A DNA stretch of 64,000 bases from Acidobacteriaceae bacterium (GCA_003132405.1 PKXQ01000107.1:53600-117599), one strand, 5' to 3'; positions 19,066 to 27,021 are shown, counted from the stretch's first letter. Notes: a model not told the origin generated them from the letters alone. Numbers and translations: made by a program.

Positions 19066-19638
19066 TTATCGCAGCCTTCCCAGCTTTTCCATCGGCCAAT
19101 ATCCGAAGACGGCTTTGCCGTAGATGTAACGCTCGTTTACGGTGCCGAAGTCGCGGCTGTCGTTTGACATGGAGCGATGGTCGCCGAGGACGAAGTAACT
19201 ATTCTTCGGCACCACGATCTCTGGGTAGGAGCGGGCGTCGGCGTAATCGCTGGGGACGTAATCTTCGTCGAGTGCGTGGCCGTTTACGTAGACCTGACCG
19301 TTTTCGATGCGGATGCGGTCGCCGGCTAATCCGATAACTCTCTTGATGTAGCTCTTCGAGGTGTCGCGCGGATAGCGGAAGACAACGATATCACCGCGCT
19401 CGATGGGCTCCCAGCGATAGACAAATTTGTTGACGAAGATCCGCTCCTGATCTTCGAGGCCGGGCATCATGCTGGTGCCTTCGACCTTCACTGGCTGATA
19501 GAGAAAGATGATGATGAAGGCCGAGATGGCGAGCGAAACCAGCAGATCGCGCGCCCAGACAGCCATTACGGGCAGCGGATGCGCTGGAGATTCTTTTGGC
19601 GCCGGAGCAGGCGGCGGAGGGCTCTCCAAATCTGGCAT
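19066..19638 (-). CDS. lepB: Signal peptidase I
   Basis: A 190-residue membrane serine protease that removes signal peptides from exported proteins. One membrane segment follows a proline-rich cytoplasmic tail (residues 30-50, LLVSLAISAFIIIFLYQP). The catalytic serine is in EGTSMMPGL (box B), the general-base lysine is in SYIKRVIGLAGDRI (box D), and box E is VLGDHRSMSNDSRDFG. Only one anchor segment and a moderate length fit the Gram-positive/acidobacterial type rather than the two-segment E. coli enzyme. ATG at 19638. Many exported proteins in this window would be its substrates. The gene is divergent from the DUF420 gene across a repeat-rich gap. Confidence 0.95.
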   Translation of the reverse strand: MPDLESPPPPAPAPKESPAHPLPVMAVWARDLLVSLAISAFIIIFLYQPVKVEGTSMMPGLEDQERIFVNKFVYRWEPIERGDIVVFRYPRDTSKSYIKRVIGLAGDRIRIENGQVYVNGHALDEDYVPSDYADARSYPEIVVPKNSYFVLGDHRSMSNDSRDFGTVNERYIYGKAVFGYWPMEKLGRLR

Positions 19639-19656
19639 TGTTTCAATATTCTATAC

Positions 19657-19795
19657 GAGGTCAGAGGTCAGAGGTTAGATTGCAAAAGCAAGGTTAGAGG
19701 TTAGAGGTCAAATTGCAGAGGTATAGAACGAGCATGGATTTTACTTCTGCAATATGACCTCTTACCTCTGACCTCACCTCTGGCCTTGCCAAGAC
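19657..19795. repeat. AGAGGTCA-unit repeat forming an inverted repeat
   Basis: The gap between lepB and the DUF420 gene is made of degenerate AGAGGTCA/AGAGGTTA units. The segment 19701-19723 (TTAGAGGTCAAATTGCAG...) is an imperfect inverted copy of 19742-19764. It may form a hairpin between the divergent promoters. Confidence 0.7.
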
Positions 19796-19826
19796 GCTCG
19801 GTTCCCCGTACAAATAATCTTCTCCC

Positions 19827-20255
19827 ATGACCGACTACTCCATCTTTCCTAAGATCAATGCGACCTTAAATGGATGCAGCGCGGTGCTGCTGGTGATTGG
19901 ACGCGCGCTGATCGCGCGCGGCAAGGTGGCGGCGCATCGCGCAGTGATGATCACGGCGTTCGTTACGTCTTCGCTATTTCTCGCGTCGTATCTCTATTAC
20001 CACTGGCCGCATCACGGCGGCATCGTTTATTTTCACGGCACGGGATGGACGCGGATCCTCTATTTCACTATCCTCACTTCGCACACCATCCTTGCGATCG
20101 TTGTTGTGCCCATGGTGCTGATTACGCTGACGCGCGGGCTCCGCGGGCAATTTGACCGGCATCGAGCCATTGCCCGTTGGACGTTTCCCATCTGGCTCTA
20201 CGTTTCGGTGACGGGCGTGATCGTGTATTTAATGCTGTTTCAGATCTTCCCGTAA
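19827..20255 (+). CDS. DUF420 membrane protein
   Basis: A 142-residue protein with four hydrophobic segments and the histidines typical of DUF420: KVAAHRAVM, LYYHWPHHGG, TILTSHTILA and FDRHRAIARWTFPIWLY. DUF420 members (for example CtaM/YozB-like) are linked to cytochrome oxidase assembly in other bacteria; that role is known for the family and not shown here, as no oxidase genes are nearby. The ATG at 19827 is preceded by TCTTCTCCC with no strong ribosome binding site. It ends 147 bases before the ssb gene on the same strand. Confidence 0.88.
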   Translation: MTDYSIFPKINATLNGCSAVLLVIGRALIARGKVAAHRAVMITAFVTSSLFLASYLYYHWPHHGGIVYFHGTGWTRILYFTILTSHTILAIVVVPMVLITLTRGLRGQFDRHRAIARWTFPIWLYVSVTGVIVYLMLFQIFP

Positions 20256-20357
20256 GAAAAATATTTTCGCGGTCAGACTATATCGCTGACATTTCCACAA
20301 GGCCCGATTCGTCACATATTTCTTGTACGTAGCGCACTGCCTTTCGGGCGACCGATT

Positions 20358-20367
20358 CTGCTATAGT
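20358..20367 (+). promoter_or_regulatory. Extended -10 promoter for ssb
   Basis: TGCTATAGT, an extended -10 element (TGn-TATAGT), lies 36 bases before the ssb start. No good -35 hexamer is present at the matching distance, as is usual for extended -10 promoters. The ribosome binding site AAGGAG follows at 20389-20394. Confidence 0.5.
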
Positions 20368-20402
20368 GAGCGTCTCGAAGCATTCGCGAAGGAGCCCGCC
20401 TC

Positions 20403-20885
20403 ATGAAGAGTGTCAATAAAGTCATCCTGATTGGAAACCTGGGCAAAGATCCCGAAATGAAGTTCACGCAAGGCGGCATGCCGGTCGCCAAGTTCTCCAT
20501 TGCCACAAATGAGCGCTTCAAGGATAAAGATGGCAACTGGCAAGACCGCACGGAGTGGCACAACATCGTGGCTTTTCAGAAGCTGGCCGAAATTATTGGC
20601 CAGTATCTGAAAAAAGGCGGCAAGTGCTACATCGAGGGCAGCCTGCGCACCGGTTCCTGGGACGACAAAGAAACCGGCAAGAAGATGTACAAGACCGAGA
20701 TCATTGCCAATGATCTGGTTCTGCTCAGCGGACGCGGCGAAGGCGGTGGGGGGGGCGAATACGCCGGCGGCTCGCGCGGAATCGCGGCTTCGTCGGGCGG
20801 CAACAGCTTTGATCAGAGCGCGCCCGAACCAGAGCACGCGCCGGTCGGCAGTTCTCCGATCACGGACGAAGATATTCCGTTCTAG
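20403..20885 (+). CDS. ssb: Single-stranded DNA-binding protein
   Basis: A 160-residue SSB. The OB-fold domain covers residues 1-110, opening MKSVNKVILIGNLGKDPEMK, with the typical NERFKDKDGNWQDRTEWHN and YIEGSLRTGSWDD blocks. A glycine-rich linker (GRGEGGGGGEYAGG) leads to the acidic C-terminal tip DEDIPF, which binds partner proteins of replication and repair. AAGGAG sits before the ATG. It is followed 10 bases later by the pterin dehydratase gene, whose weak TTG start may depend on readthrough transcription from the ssb promoter. Confidence 0.98.
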   Translation: MKSVNKVILIGNLGKDPEMKFTQGGMPVAKFSIATNERFKDKDGNWQDRTEWHNIVAFQKLAEIIGQYLKKGGKCYIEGSLRTGSWDDKETGKKMYKTEIIANDLVLLSGRGEGGGGGEYAGGSRGIAASSGGNSFDQSAPEPEHAPVGSSPITDEDIPF

Positions 20886-20895
20886 GAGCTTCGCC

Positions 20896-21237
20896 TTGAG
20901 TACCTCCAAACTTGCTGGTCGTAATTGCGTTCCCTGCCGCGGCGGCGTGCCGCCGCTCAAGGGAGCTAAGCTCACGGAGCTCCATCATCAGCTGGCCGAC
21001 CCTTCGCAGTGGAAGGTCGTCGACGAGCATCACATCGTCCGCAGCTTCAAGTTCCCGGATTTCAAGTCGGCGCTGGCTTTCGTGAATAGCGTGGGCGAGG
21101 TTGCCGAGCAGCAGGGCCACCATCCCGACATACTGCTTGGATGGGGCAAGGCTGAGATCACGACCTGGACGCATGCAGTTGACGGGCTGACTGAGTCGGA
21201 CTTCATTCTGGCAGCGAAGATCGACCAGCTGATCTAA
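20896..21237 (+). CDS. 4a-hydroxytetrahydrobiopterin dehydratase
   Basis: A 113-residue pterin-4a-carbinolamine dehydratase, which regenerates pterin cofactor after aromatic hydroxylation. The catalytic signature is GHHPDILLGWGKAEITTWTH with the histidine pair, followed by GLTESDFILAAKID. I place the start at a TTG (20896) because GGAG lies 8 bases before it, the frame has no ATG upstream, and the N-terminus then reads STSKLAGRNCVPC. An extension with two cysteines (NCVPCRGG) before the domain is usual in this family. The partner hydroxylase is not in the window. It starts 10 bases after ssb on the same strand. Confidence 0.9.
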   Translation: MSTSKLAGRNCVPCRGGVPPLKGAKLTELHHQLADPSQWKVVDEHHIVRSFKFPDFKSALAFVNSVGEVAEQQGHHPDILLGWGKAEITTWTHAVDGLTESDFILAAKIDQLI

Positions 21238-21312
21238 TCCTCCACCTATCCATCGAGGAAGCACGCCAATTGCCGGCTCCAAAGGTCATTGCCATTGCCA
21301 ACCGAATAGGCC

Positions 21313-21609
21313 ATGATCTACTGGATGAGACCCAAGCTAGACAAGCTCTGCCGAGTGGTTCTCCCTAAGCCGCTTCGCTCCCACTATGGATTGCGACCGG
21401 GAACCGAGTTGGAGATCGTCGAAGGCGCGCGGGAGTTTACGCTCCGTCCGGCCGATAGTGGTCCCAGCCTGGTAGAGGTTAACGGCATTCTTGTGCACCA
21501 AGGCATCCCGCATGAAGACCTAGACATTCTTGAGATCGTTCGCGACGAACGAGCAAAGCGTACCCAGCATTTAAGCGGCATGAAACGGCGAGTAACGTCG
21601 CAGAGATGA
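21313..21609 (+). CDS. AbrB/MazE-type DNA-binding protein (orphan antitoxin-like)
   Basis: A 98-residue protein with a SpoVT-AbrB swapped-hairpin domain at its N-terminus: KLDKLCRVVLPKPLRSHYGL then PGTELEIVEGAREFTLRP. The C-terminal part (residues 50-98) is acidic then basic, as in VapB/MazE antitoxins that clamp a PIN or MazF toxin. No toxin gene follows before the convergent MFS gene at 21696, and none precedes it, so it is either an orphan antitoxin or a plain regulator. The ATG at 21313 lies 75 bases after the dehydratase stop. Confidence 0.75.
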   Translation: MIYWMRPKLDKLCRVVLPKPLRSHYGLRPGTELEIVEGAREFTLRPADSGPSLVEVNGILVHQGIPHEDLDILEIVRDERAKRTQHLSGMKRRVTSQR

Positions 21610-21695
21610 ATTGAGGCTGTTCTTCGATACCTCGTCTCTCTTTGTGCGGATCGCACCTCAGCTCAGAAAGCAGATTGTGCGCCCATAGCTCGATC

Positions 21696-23012
21696 TCATT
21701 CCGCCTGCGCGCCGGCCACTTTACGCGCATTACGGCGAATCGATAATCCCCACAGCCCCGCCGGAATCACCATCAACATGCCCGCCACGCTGGCGACGTT
21801 GCGGGCCGCGAAGCCCCAGTCCACGAAGCGTCCGGCGAGATACGCGCCTGCGGCGATAGTGAGCATGCAGAGGCAGAGGTCGGCAGCGAAGACGCGGCCG
21901 CGGAATTTGTCGTCGCTCTGCATCTGCAACAGCGTCGTCGAGAACACCCACACGACCGAACTGCCGGAATGCGCCAGGGCCACGCACAAACAGGCTTCCC
22001 AGAGATGGCCGGAGACGCCGATCAGCGTATAGCCCGTGGCTGCAGCTAGATATCCGCAGAAGATTGCGGCCTCCAGGCGGCGCTGCCAGTGACCTGCCCA
22101 CGACGCGGCCAGCAGCGGGCCGAGCAAAGCGCCTACGCCGCGCGCGCCTAGCAGCAAACTCATCCCGAGAAACGCGCCGCGTTCGGGAGACATGCCTCCC
22201 CAGCGAACGTCGAATTCGTTTTGGCCCATCACGGTGAAGAGCACCCAACTGGGGCCGACGATCAGGTTGCCGAATTTTACGAGGATCGCGGAGCGCAACT
22301 TCACGTGCGCGCGTACGTAGCGAATCCCAGCGACGATCGGCGAAAAGTTGATCAGCTCTTTTGCGCGAAATGGATGGCCACCTTCGGCGTGCGGCTCGGC
22401 GAAGCGCATCCCCCAGATCAGCACGGCTGAAGCCACAAAGGACAGCGCATTCAGCAGGAATACGGTATCGCGTCCAAAGAATGCTGCGACAAAGCCTCCA
22501 AGCGTTGCGCCCAGCATCAGGTTGACGCTCCAGGTGGTCGAGGCGAGCGTGTTCGCCACCACGACGTCTTCCCTTTTGACAATGTTCGGAATGACCGCGT
22601 TGCGCGCGGGCTCAAAAAAGGCGACCAGCACGGTTTCCGCCATGAGGAGCGGATAGACAATCCAGACATTTTCTTTCGAGCGCACGAAGAGCATGCAGAG
22701 GACGATCAACATGCGTCCGATATCGGTCGCGATCATGACTCGCTTGCGGCGCAGTCGATCGTTGACCACTCCCGCCGTCGGGCCGATAAAAGTTTGCGGC
22801 AAGACTTGAAGCACTAAGGCCAGCGCCACCGATCCGGCGCGTCCGGTGAGTTGCAGGAGCAGGTTGTAGATCGCCAGGGTGTAAAACCAGTCGCCGATTT
22901 CGCTGACAACTTGGGCGCTCCACAGGCGGCGAAAATTGCGGTTGCCGCCGATCAGGCGGGCGTAGGACTCCAGCGACACTCGGCTGACTTCAAGTTCAGG
23001 AACGGGTTCCAT
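21696..23012 (-). CDS. MFS transporter
   Basis: A 438-residue integral membrane protein with about 12 hydrophobic segments of the major facilitator superfamily, MFS_3/enterobactin-exporter-like type. The N-terminal part reads NRNFRRLWSAQVVSEIGDWF, which is the usual opening of this subgroup, and the inter-helix loop VNDRLRRKRVMIATDIGR contains the conserved DRxxRKR-type motif A. The substrate cannot be read. It is divergent from the small PEP-CTERM gene across a ~250-base gap and has no obvious partner in the window. Confidence 0.92.
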   Translation of the reverse strand: MEPVPELEVSRVSLESYARLIGGNRNFRRLWSAQVVSEIGDWFYTLAIYNLLLQLTGRAGSVALALVLQVLPQTFIGPTAGVVNDRLRRKRVMIATDIGRMLIVLCMLFVRSKENVWIVYPLLMAETVLVAFFEPARNAVIPNIVKREDVVVANTLASTTWSVNLMLGATLGGFVAAFFGRDTVFLLNALSFVASAVLIWGMRFAEPHAEGGHPFRAKELINFSPIVAGIRYVRAHVKLRSAILVKFGNLIVGPSWVLFTVMGQNEFDVRWGGMSPERGAFLGMSLLLGARGVGALLGPLLAASWAGHWQRRLEAAIFCGYLAAATGYTLIGVSGHLWEACLCVALAHSGSSVVWVFSTTLLQMQSDDKFRGRVFAADLCLCMLTIAAGAYLAGRFVDWGFAARNVASVAGMLMVIPAGLWGLSIRRNARKVAGAQAE

Positions 23013-23260
23013 TTTGGCGTGAAATTAGGAGTTCACAGCATATCGGATTGGGCCAAACCGAGCACCCAGAGCCGGAAGTGGAATCGCGATAGACGAAAAT
23101 GTGCAAGATTCTGCACACAGGGAAAACTATCCTCTGGAAAACTGCTAACGGGTTGGTTTTTTGCACCTAATTCGCCCTAAAGACAACTGTTTGAATGGAC
23201 TGTAAATGTCGCCACTTTGGAGAACCGCTTGCCACTATCTAAAGCGAAAGGAGCATCACC

Positions 23261-23431
23261 TTGCGAACCTTGGGCCCTGTCGCTCTGCTTGTCCTTACTC
23301 TGGTTTCAAATTCGTTTGCCACAACTGTTGTTGCGAGATCCTCCGCTTATCCGGAACCTGGCATTCTCGCCTTACTCGGCGGTGGTTTGATTGGATTGGC
23401 CGCTGTGATTCGGCGGCGCCTGAGCAATTAA
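23261..23431 (+). CDS. Mini PEP-CTERM protein, 56 residues
   Basis: A TTG at 23261, preceded by AAAGGAG 8 bases upstream, opens a 56-codon frame ending in TAA at 23431. It consists of a signal peptide (VALLVLTLVSNSFA) and, after about ten residues, a PEP-CTERM sorting signal: YPEPGILALLGGGLIGLAA then IRRRLSN. The PEP motif, hydrophobic helix and basic tail are in the right order and spacing. PEP-CTERM tails are known to be recognised by exosortase in bacteria that make extracellular polysaccharide. Almost no mature domain remains between the two signals. A short hairpin (GCCGAG/CTCGGC, 23441-23458) follows. It lies in another frame from the longer arginine/cysteine-rich frame over the same bases. 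Confidence 0.7.
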   Translation: MRTLGPVALLVLTLVSNSFATTVVARSSAYPEPGILALLGGGLIGLAAVIRRRLSN

Positions 23432-23525
23432 TCCCATTTGCCGAGAGCGCCCTCGGCGTCTCTCCGTTAGTAATTTTCTGATTCTTGCAGGGTAAGCCTG
23501 CGATGGCACTTGCTGCTCCAGGGCG

Positions 23526-24083
23526 TTATCCCTTCGCCACCAAGTCAAGAAAATATTGGTGAATACGGCGATCATCGCTCAGTTCGGGATGAAAGGTTGC
23601 GGCCATCGTCTTGCCTTTGCGCACCAGCACGGGATCTTTGCCTTCGGTCGCGATCACTTCCACGCCTTGACCTACGCGTTCGATCTTGGGGGCGCGTATG
23701 AAAACCATCTCGATCGGTTCGCTAAGAAATTTCCCCTCGCGGATGGAGCTGTCGATCTGGCGGCCGTAGGCGTTGCGGCGCACAGTGATGTCGAGCGCGC
23801 CAAGGCCGGACTGCTTTGGATTCTCTACGTCGGTCGCGAGCAGGATACATCCAGCGCAGGTTCCGAAGGTTGGCTTCACACGGACGAAGTCTTTTACCTT
23901 CGCGAGGCCCTCCTCACCGAGGAGCTTGAGAAACGTGCCGGACTCGCCTCCGGGGATTATCAGGCCGTCAAGTTCGTCAAGTTGCTCGGGCTTGCGGACG
24001 AGAACGACTTCCGCGCCGAGCTCTTCGAGACGGCGGCGATGCGCGTCGAAATCGCCTTGCAATGCCAGGACTCCGATCTTCAT
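23526..24083 (-). CDS. pdxT: Pyridoxal 5'-phosphate synthase glutaminase subunit
   Basis: PdxT hydrolyses glutamine and channels ammonia to PdxS for PLP synthesis. From the ATG at 24083 (MKIGVLALQGDFDAH) it has 185 residues, the family length; a GTG four codons earlier is less likely. The substrate loop IIPGGESGTF is near residues 43-52, the catalytic cysteine is in FGTCAGCILLA near 78, and the histidine/glutamate pair is in ATFHPELSDD near 170. The block GALDITVRRNAYGRQ is specific to PdxT. Its partner pdxS is not adjacent but on the plus strand at 35967. It lies 73 bases downstream of nrdR on the same strand. Confidence 0.97.
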   Translation of the reverse strand: MKIGVLALQGDFDAHRRRLEELGAEVVLVRKPEQLDELDGLIIPGGESGTFLKLLGEEGLAKVKDFVRVKPTFGTCAGCILLATDVENPKQSGLGALDITVRRNAYGRQIDSSIREGKFLSEPIEMVFIRAPKIERVGQGVEVIATEGKDPVLVRKGKTMAATFHPELSDDRRIHQYFLDLVAKG

Positions 24084-24139
24084 GTCGGGACACACCTGGA
24101 GTTTGCTCTCAGGACTTTAGCTGTCGATGAGCCGATCAC

Positions 24140-24185
24140 TCCACGATTCTCCCGGTCACCCAGTGACCCGATCGCCCGATGATTT
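24140..24185. repeat. Word-like repeat at the nrdR stop
   Basis: The sequence CCCGGTCACCCAGTGACCC followed by GATCGCCCGATGATT contains a GGTCAC-CCA-GTGACC inverted repeat and reiterated CGATCG-type units. It overlaps the nrdR stop, so the protein's last residues (DRVTG) derive from it. It resembles the other short-unit repeats in the intergenic gaps here. Confidence 0.55.
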
Positions 24186-24665
24186 GCTCTTGCCTTTCGG
24201 CTCGGGCACGTCTTTTGCCTTGAGCAGATCTTTTAACTCGGCCATGAATTCCTGCACATCTTTGAAGTCGAGATAGACGGAGGCGAAACGCACATAGGCT
24301 ACTTTGTCGTAGCGGCGGAGACGATTCATGATGAGCTCGCCGATTTCGCTCGTTTTGCGCTCGCGCTCGGCGGATTCGATGACGAAGGTCTCAGCTTCAT
24401 TGACGATCTGCTCGAGGCGGCTGATGGGAACGGGGCGCTTTTCGCAGGCGCGCATCAGGCCGTTAAGAACTTTCTGGCGATCAAAGCGTTCGCGGCGTCC
24501 GTCTTTCTTAACCACCATGTACGGGATTTCGTCGATGCGCTCGTAGGTGGTGAAGCGCTTCTCACACTTCAGGCATTCGCGGCGGCGGCGTATGGAATCC
24601 GCTTCCTTGCTCTCGCGCGAATCCACGACTTTGTCATTTTCAAACCCGCAGAAGGGGCATTTCAT
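24156..24665 (-). CDS. nrdR: Transcriptional repressor NrdR
   Basis: NrdR represses ribonucleotide reductase genes by binding NrdR boxes, sensing ATP and dATP through its ATP-cone. The N-terminal zinc ribbon MKCPFCGFENDKVVDSRE has the first CxxC pair and CLKCEKRF the second. The ATP-cone covers residues 49-139 (VVKKDGRRERFDRQKVLNGL). At 169 residues it is slightly longer than usual (about 150); the extra C-terminal part is lysine/serine-rich (KGKSKSSGDRVTG) and partly derived from an intergenic repeat. ATG at 24665. No nrd genes are in the window, so its targets lie elsewhere. Confidence 0.97.
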   Translation of the reverse strand: MKCPFCGFENDKVVDSRESKEADSIRRRRECLKCEKRFTTYERIDEIPYMVVKKDGRRERFDRQKVLNGLMRACEKRPVPISRLEQIVNEAETFVIESAERERKTSEIGELIMNRLRRYDKVAYVRFASVYLDFKDVQEFMAELKDLLKAKDVPEPKGKSKSSGDRVTG

Positions 24666-24711
24666 GCGCTTGATTTCGATTCGGAATTCAAGACGATTGT
24701 AGCAGGCGGAG

Positions 24712-24785
24712 ATCAGGTGTCAGGTCGCAGGTAACAGCAACAACTGAGGCGTTTGCGATTTTCCTGAGACCTAAGACCGGTCGCC
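24712..24785. repeat. GGTGTCAGGTCGCAGGT-type repeat
   Basis: CAGGTGTCAGGTCGCAGGT at 24715-24733 reappears in rough inverted form at 24765-24792 (CCTAAGACCGGTCGCCTGTC). This is one more gap in this window filled by degenerate 6-8-base units arranged as an inverted repeat. Confidence 0.5.
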
Positions 24786-24796
24786 TGTCACCTTCA

Positions 24797-25867
24797 TCAA
24801 ATTGCCTCTTTGACCGCATCGACCTCTTCCGCGTGTTCCGTCTCTTCTGAAAGTTTGCGCAGCGACAGGCGCTCGTGATGGGAGAGGAGCAATCCTACGG
24901 GAACGATGGCGAAGAAGGTCACCAGCCACAGCATTATGCCGCAACTGACGGCGAGTTCTTTGGGGACGATGTGGAAGATGTGATCGAGGGCGCTGATGGT
25001 TGCGAGTTGCGAGCCGCCGCCTACGCCGGGCAATTGCACCATGGAGCCGATCATGCTCGCTCCCATGAGCAGGAGGACTTTGGTGACGCTCATTGCGGCC
25101 ATGGGGGCGCCATAGGCGTGGGTCACTTCTTTGTAGGCCAGGGCGATGATCCACCACATGAGGACTGACACGGCGGATAATTCTAGAAACGCGATGGGGC
25201 CGTGGATGGTGTTGAGTCCGATGGTGAACTCGCGAATTTTCTGCGCGATGCGATGGCCTAGATTCTCGGCGAGATGCGCAAAGCGGTCTTCGACAAACTG
25301 GGCAATGCGATTTCCGCGGTAGGCGATCAGCAGGGCTCCCAGGAACAATCCGAATACCAGGGCGATCAGGGCATAGCCGGTGAGACGAATCCAGTGGCTG
25401 ACTTCGGGCGGGGCGGAGAGCATGAAGGTGCGCAGCTTTGACGGAAGAAAGATCGCTGCCACCATCAGGACCGTGAAGCCGCCGACGTCGAATATGCGCT
25501 CGACGGCCCAGACGGCTACTTGCGAGGCGAAGGGCAGATTGTTTCGGCGTGCGATGAGGTAGGGGCGGATTAGTTCTCCGGCGCGGCCTAGCAAGGCCAG
25601 GCCGGTGAAGCCGATCATGGTTGGCGGGACGAGGCCGAGGATGGATGCGTCTTTGCGAACGGGGCGGAGGAAAATTTTCCAGCGCACGGCGCGCAGGAAA
25701 TAGGCAATGTAGATATAGCCGACGCCCATGAGGATGTCACGCCAATTTAATCCGAATTGGAACAGCCGGGCCCAGTCGAAGTTTTTCCAGGTGCGGAACT
25801 GGAGGTAGACCAATCCAGCCAGCACTAGAAAAACAACGACGTATGCCAGGTATTTTTTCTTGTTCAT
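24797..25867 (-). CDS. Lysylphosphatidylglycerol synthase-like flippase-domain membrane protein
   Basis: A 356-residue polytopic membrane protein with about eight hydrophobic segments, of the UPF0104/AglD-like family found alone or fused to lysyl-PG synthase. Family blocks are IAYFLRAVRWKIFLRPV near residue 55, GFTGLALLGRAGELIRPYLI near 90-110, and GSMVQLPGVGGGSQLATISA near 275-295. Members are thought to flip or transport lipid intermediates; no catalytic domain is attached here, so aminoacyl transfer is not indicated. ATG at 25867. It precedes nrdR by more than 100 bases on the same strand and has no clear operon partner. Confidence 0.88.
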   Translation of the reverse strand: MNKKKYLAYVVVFLVLAGLVYLQFRTWKNFDWARLFQFGLNWRDILMGVGYIYIAYFLRAVRWKIFLRPVRKDASILGLVPPTMIGFTGLALLGRAGELIRPYLIARRNNLPFASQVAVWAVERIFDVGGFTVLMVAAIFLPSKLRTFMLSAPPEVSHWIRLTGYALIALVFGLFLGALLIAYRGNRIAQFVEDRFAHLAENLGHRIAQKIREFTIGLNTIHGPIAFLELSAVSVLMWWIIALAYKEVTHAYGAPMAAMSVTKVLLLMGASMIGSMVQLPGVGGGSQLATISALDHIFHIVPKELAVSCGIMLWLVTFFAIVPVGLLLSHHERLSLRKLSEETEHAEEVDAVKEAI

Positions 25868-25990
25868 TCGCTGCGAGATCGATTGCGAAGACAGGCGCAG
25901 CTGTGGTGTGCAACGCCCCAGTTGAAGGTAAATGAGGAAGCAGCGAGGGTCAATGTCAGGGGGTTAACAGTTTGCGGACATGGGCACGCA

Positions 25991-26045
25991 GCCCCTGAAG
26001 GGGCGTCTGATTCCGGAGACGATACGGTATCGCTAAAGCGATACC
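25991..26045. repeat. Double-hairpin intergenic repeat
   Basis: GCCCCTGAAGGGGC (25991-26004) and GGTATCGC-TAAA-GCGATACC (26026-26045) form two perfect hairpins. The second has the same TAAA loop as the GCGGC-TAAA-GCCGC hairpins at 26867 and 30880. It lies 29 bases downstream of the transglycosylase stop on the minus strand but has no T-tract, so it is better read as a repeat than a terminator. Confidence 0.7.
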
Positions 26046-26073
26046 CTGATACGAAACGCATTTTTTCGAAGGG

Positions 26074-27021
26074 TCAAGGCTGCGATTGCGCGACGACGGT
26101 GGTCACGACTTGCTTCGCTGCCTGTTGAGTGTGAGGCAGCGTTTTACCCGGAGGCTTGGTGGGTGCGTGGGCGGAGAGTTGCTTTTGTTTGGCCGCCGCT
26201 TTTTCTTGTGCGATTTTCTTGGTGTTGTATTCGTGGACGATGCGGGCTACGTAGGCGCGGGTTTCGCGGAAGGGCGGGACTCCCTGATATTGCTCGACTC
26301 GCTCGGGGCCTGCGTTATAGGCGGCCAGGGCTTTGACGAGATCGAAATTGTAGCGCTCAAGAAGTTCGCGGAGATAACGGCTTCCGCCGGTGACGTTGGC
26401 TTCGGGATCGAAGGCGTCGTTGACGCCTAGTTGATTGGCGGTGCCGGGCATTAATTGCATCAATCCGCGCGCGCCTTTGGGAGAGACGGCGTGGGCGTTA
26501 AATCCGCTTTCAGCGTGGATGACGCTGTTGACGAGATCGGGATCGAGATGGAAGGCGGCGCTGGCGGTATTTACTACTTCGTTAATAGGGAGAGATGGCG
26601 ATTTTTGGGAGTTCGCCGTGACCGAGACAGATGACGGCGTAGGCGGCGGCGCGGAAAGATCTTTTTCGTAGCTGGCGATCTCTTCGGTGGGTACATCGGT
26701 GAAGCTGGAATCATCGGCGAAAAAGAAGAGGCGTGTCGTCGATCCCATTTCCTGGTGATGGTCGTGGCGTATGGCGAAGCCGTTGCGCAAGACGGCTAAA
26801 TCGGCGGCGTACGACGGACCTGTCATCAGAGCCAAGATCACGACACAGGAAAGCGCGATGTACGTATTCCCCCAGCGGCTAAAGCCGCGAGCAATTTTGC
26901 TACGATTACGGCGCGGCTGAAAGGCGTGCCCTTTCAAAACAATTTCAGACAAAGCAAATTCCGAGTCGCCGCGCGCCGTTCGCGCAGCTTTCTTTGTCGT
27001 TAATAGTGCTTGTCGGATCAT
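26074..27021 (-). CDS. Lytic transglycosylase (SLT domain)
   Basis: The C-terminal ~130 residues are a soluble lytic transglycosylase domain: the catalytic glutamate is in VIHAESGFNAHAVSPKGARG, then GLMQLMPGTANQLGV and LAAYNAGPERVEQYQGVPPF. It cleaves peptidoglycan between MurNAc and GlcNAc. A hydrophobic export segment (IALSCVVILALMTGPSYA) precedes the domain. The start is doubtful: ATGs occur at 27114 (overlapping the HAD gene) and 27021, but the residues KGHAFQPRRNRSKIARG just before the export segment are the translation of an intergenic repeat (26867-26940). The true signal peptide probably begins after the repeat, or the repeat has become coding. Confidence 0.88.
   Translation of the reverse strand: MIRQALLTTKKAARTARGDSEFALSEIVLKGHAFQPRRNRSKIARGFSRWGNTYIALSCVVILALMTGPSYAADLAVLRNGFAIRHDHHQEMGSTTRLFFFADDSSFTDVPTEEIASYEKDLSAPPPTPSSVSVTANSQKSPSLPINEVVNTASAAFHLDPDLVNSVIHAESGFNAHAVSPKGARGLMQLMPGTANQLGVNDAFDPEANVTGGSRYLRELLERYNFDLVKALAAYNAGPERVEQYQGVPPFRETRAYVARIVHEYNTKKIAQEKAAAKQKQLSAHAPTKPPGKTLPHTQQAAKQVVTTVVAQSQP
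26867..26940. repeat. GCGGCTAAAGCCGC repeat, copy A
   Basis: It starts TTCCCCCAGCGGCTAAAGCC and ends GGCTGAAAGGCGTGCCCTTT. Both ends match copy B at 30869-30987. Here the repeat is read as codons of the transglycosylase N-terminus. Confidence 0.8.

Noticed and set aside
23441..23458. Terminator after the mini PEP-CTERM gene
   Set aside because: The hairpin has a 6-bp stem but no T-tract follows, so it is noted only with the gene.
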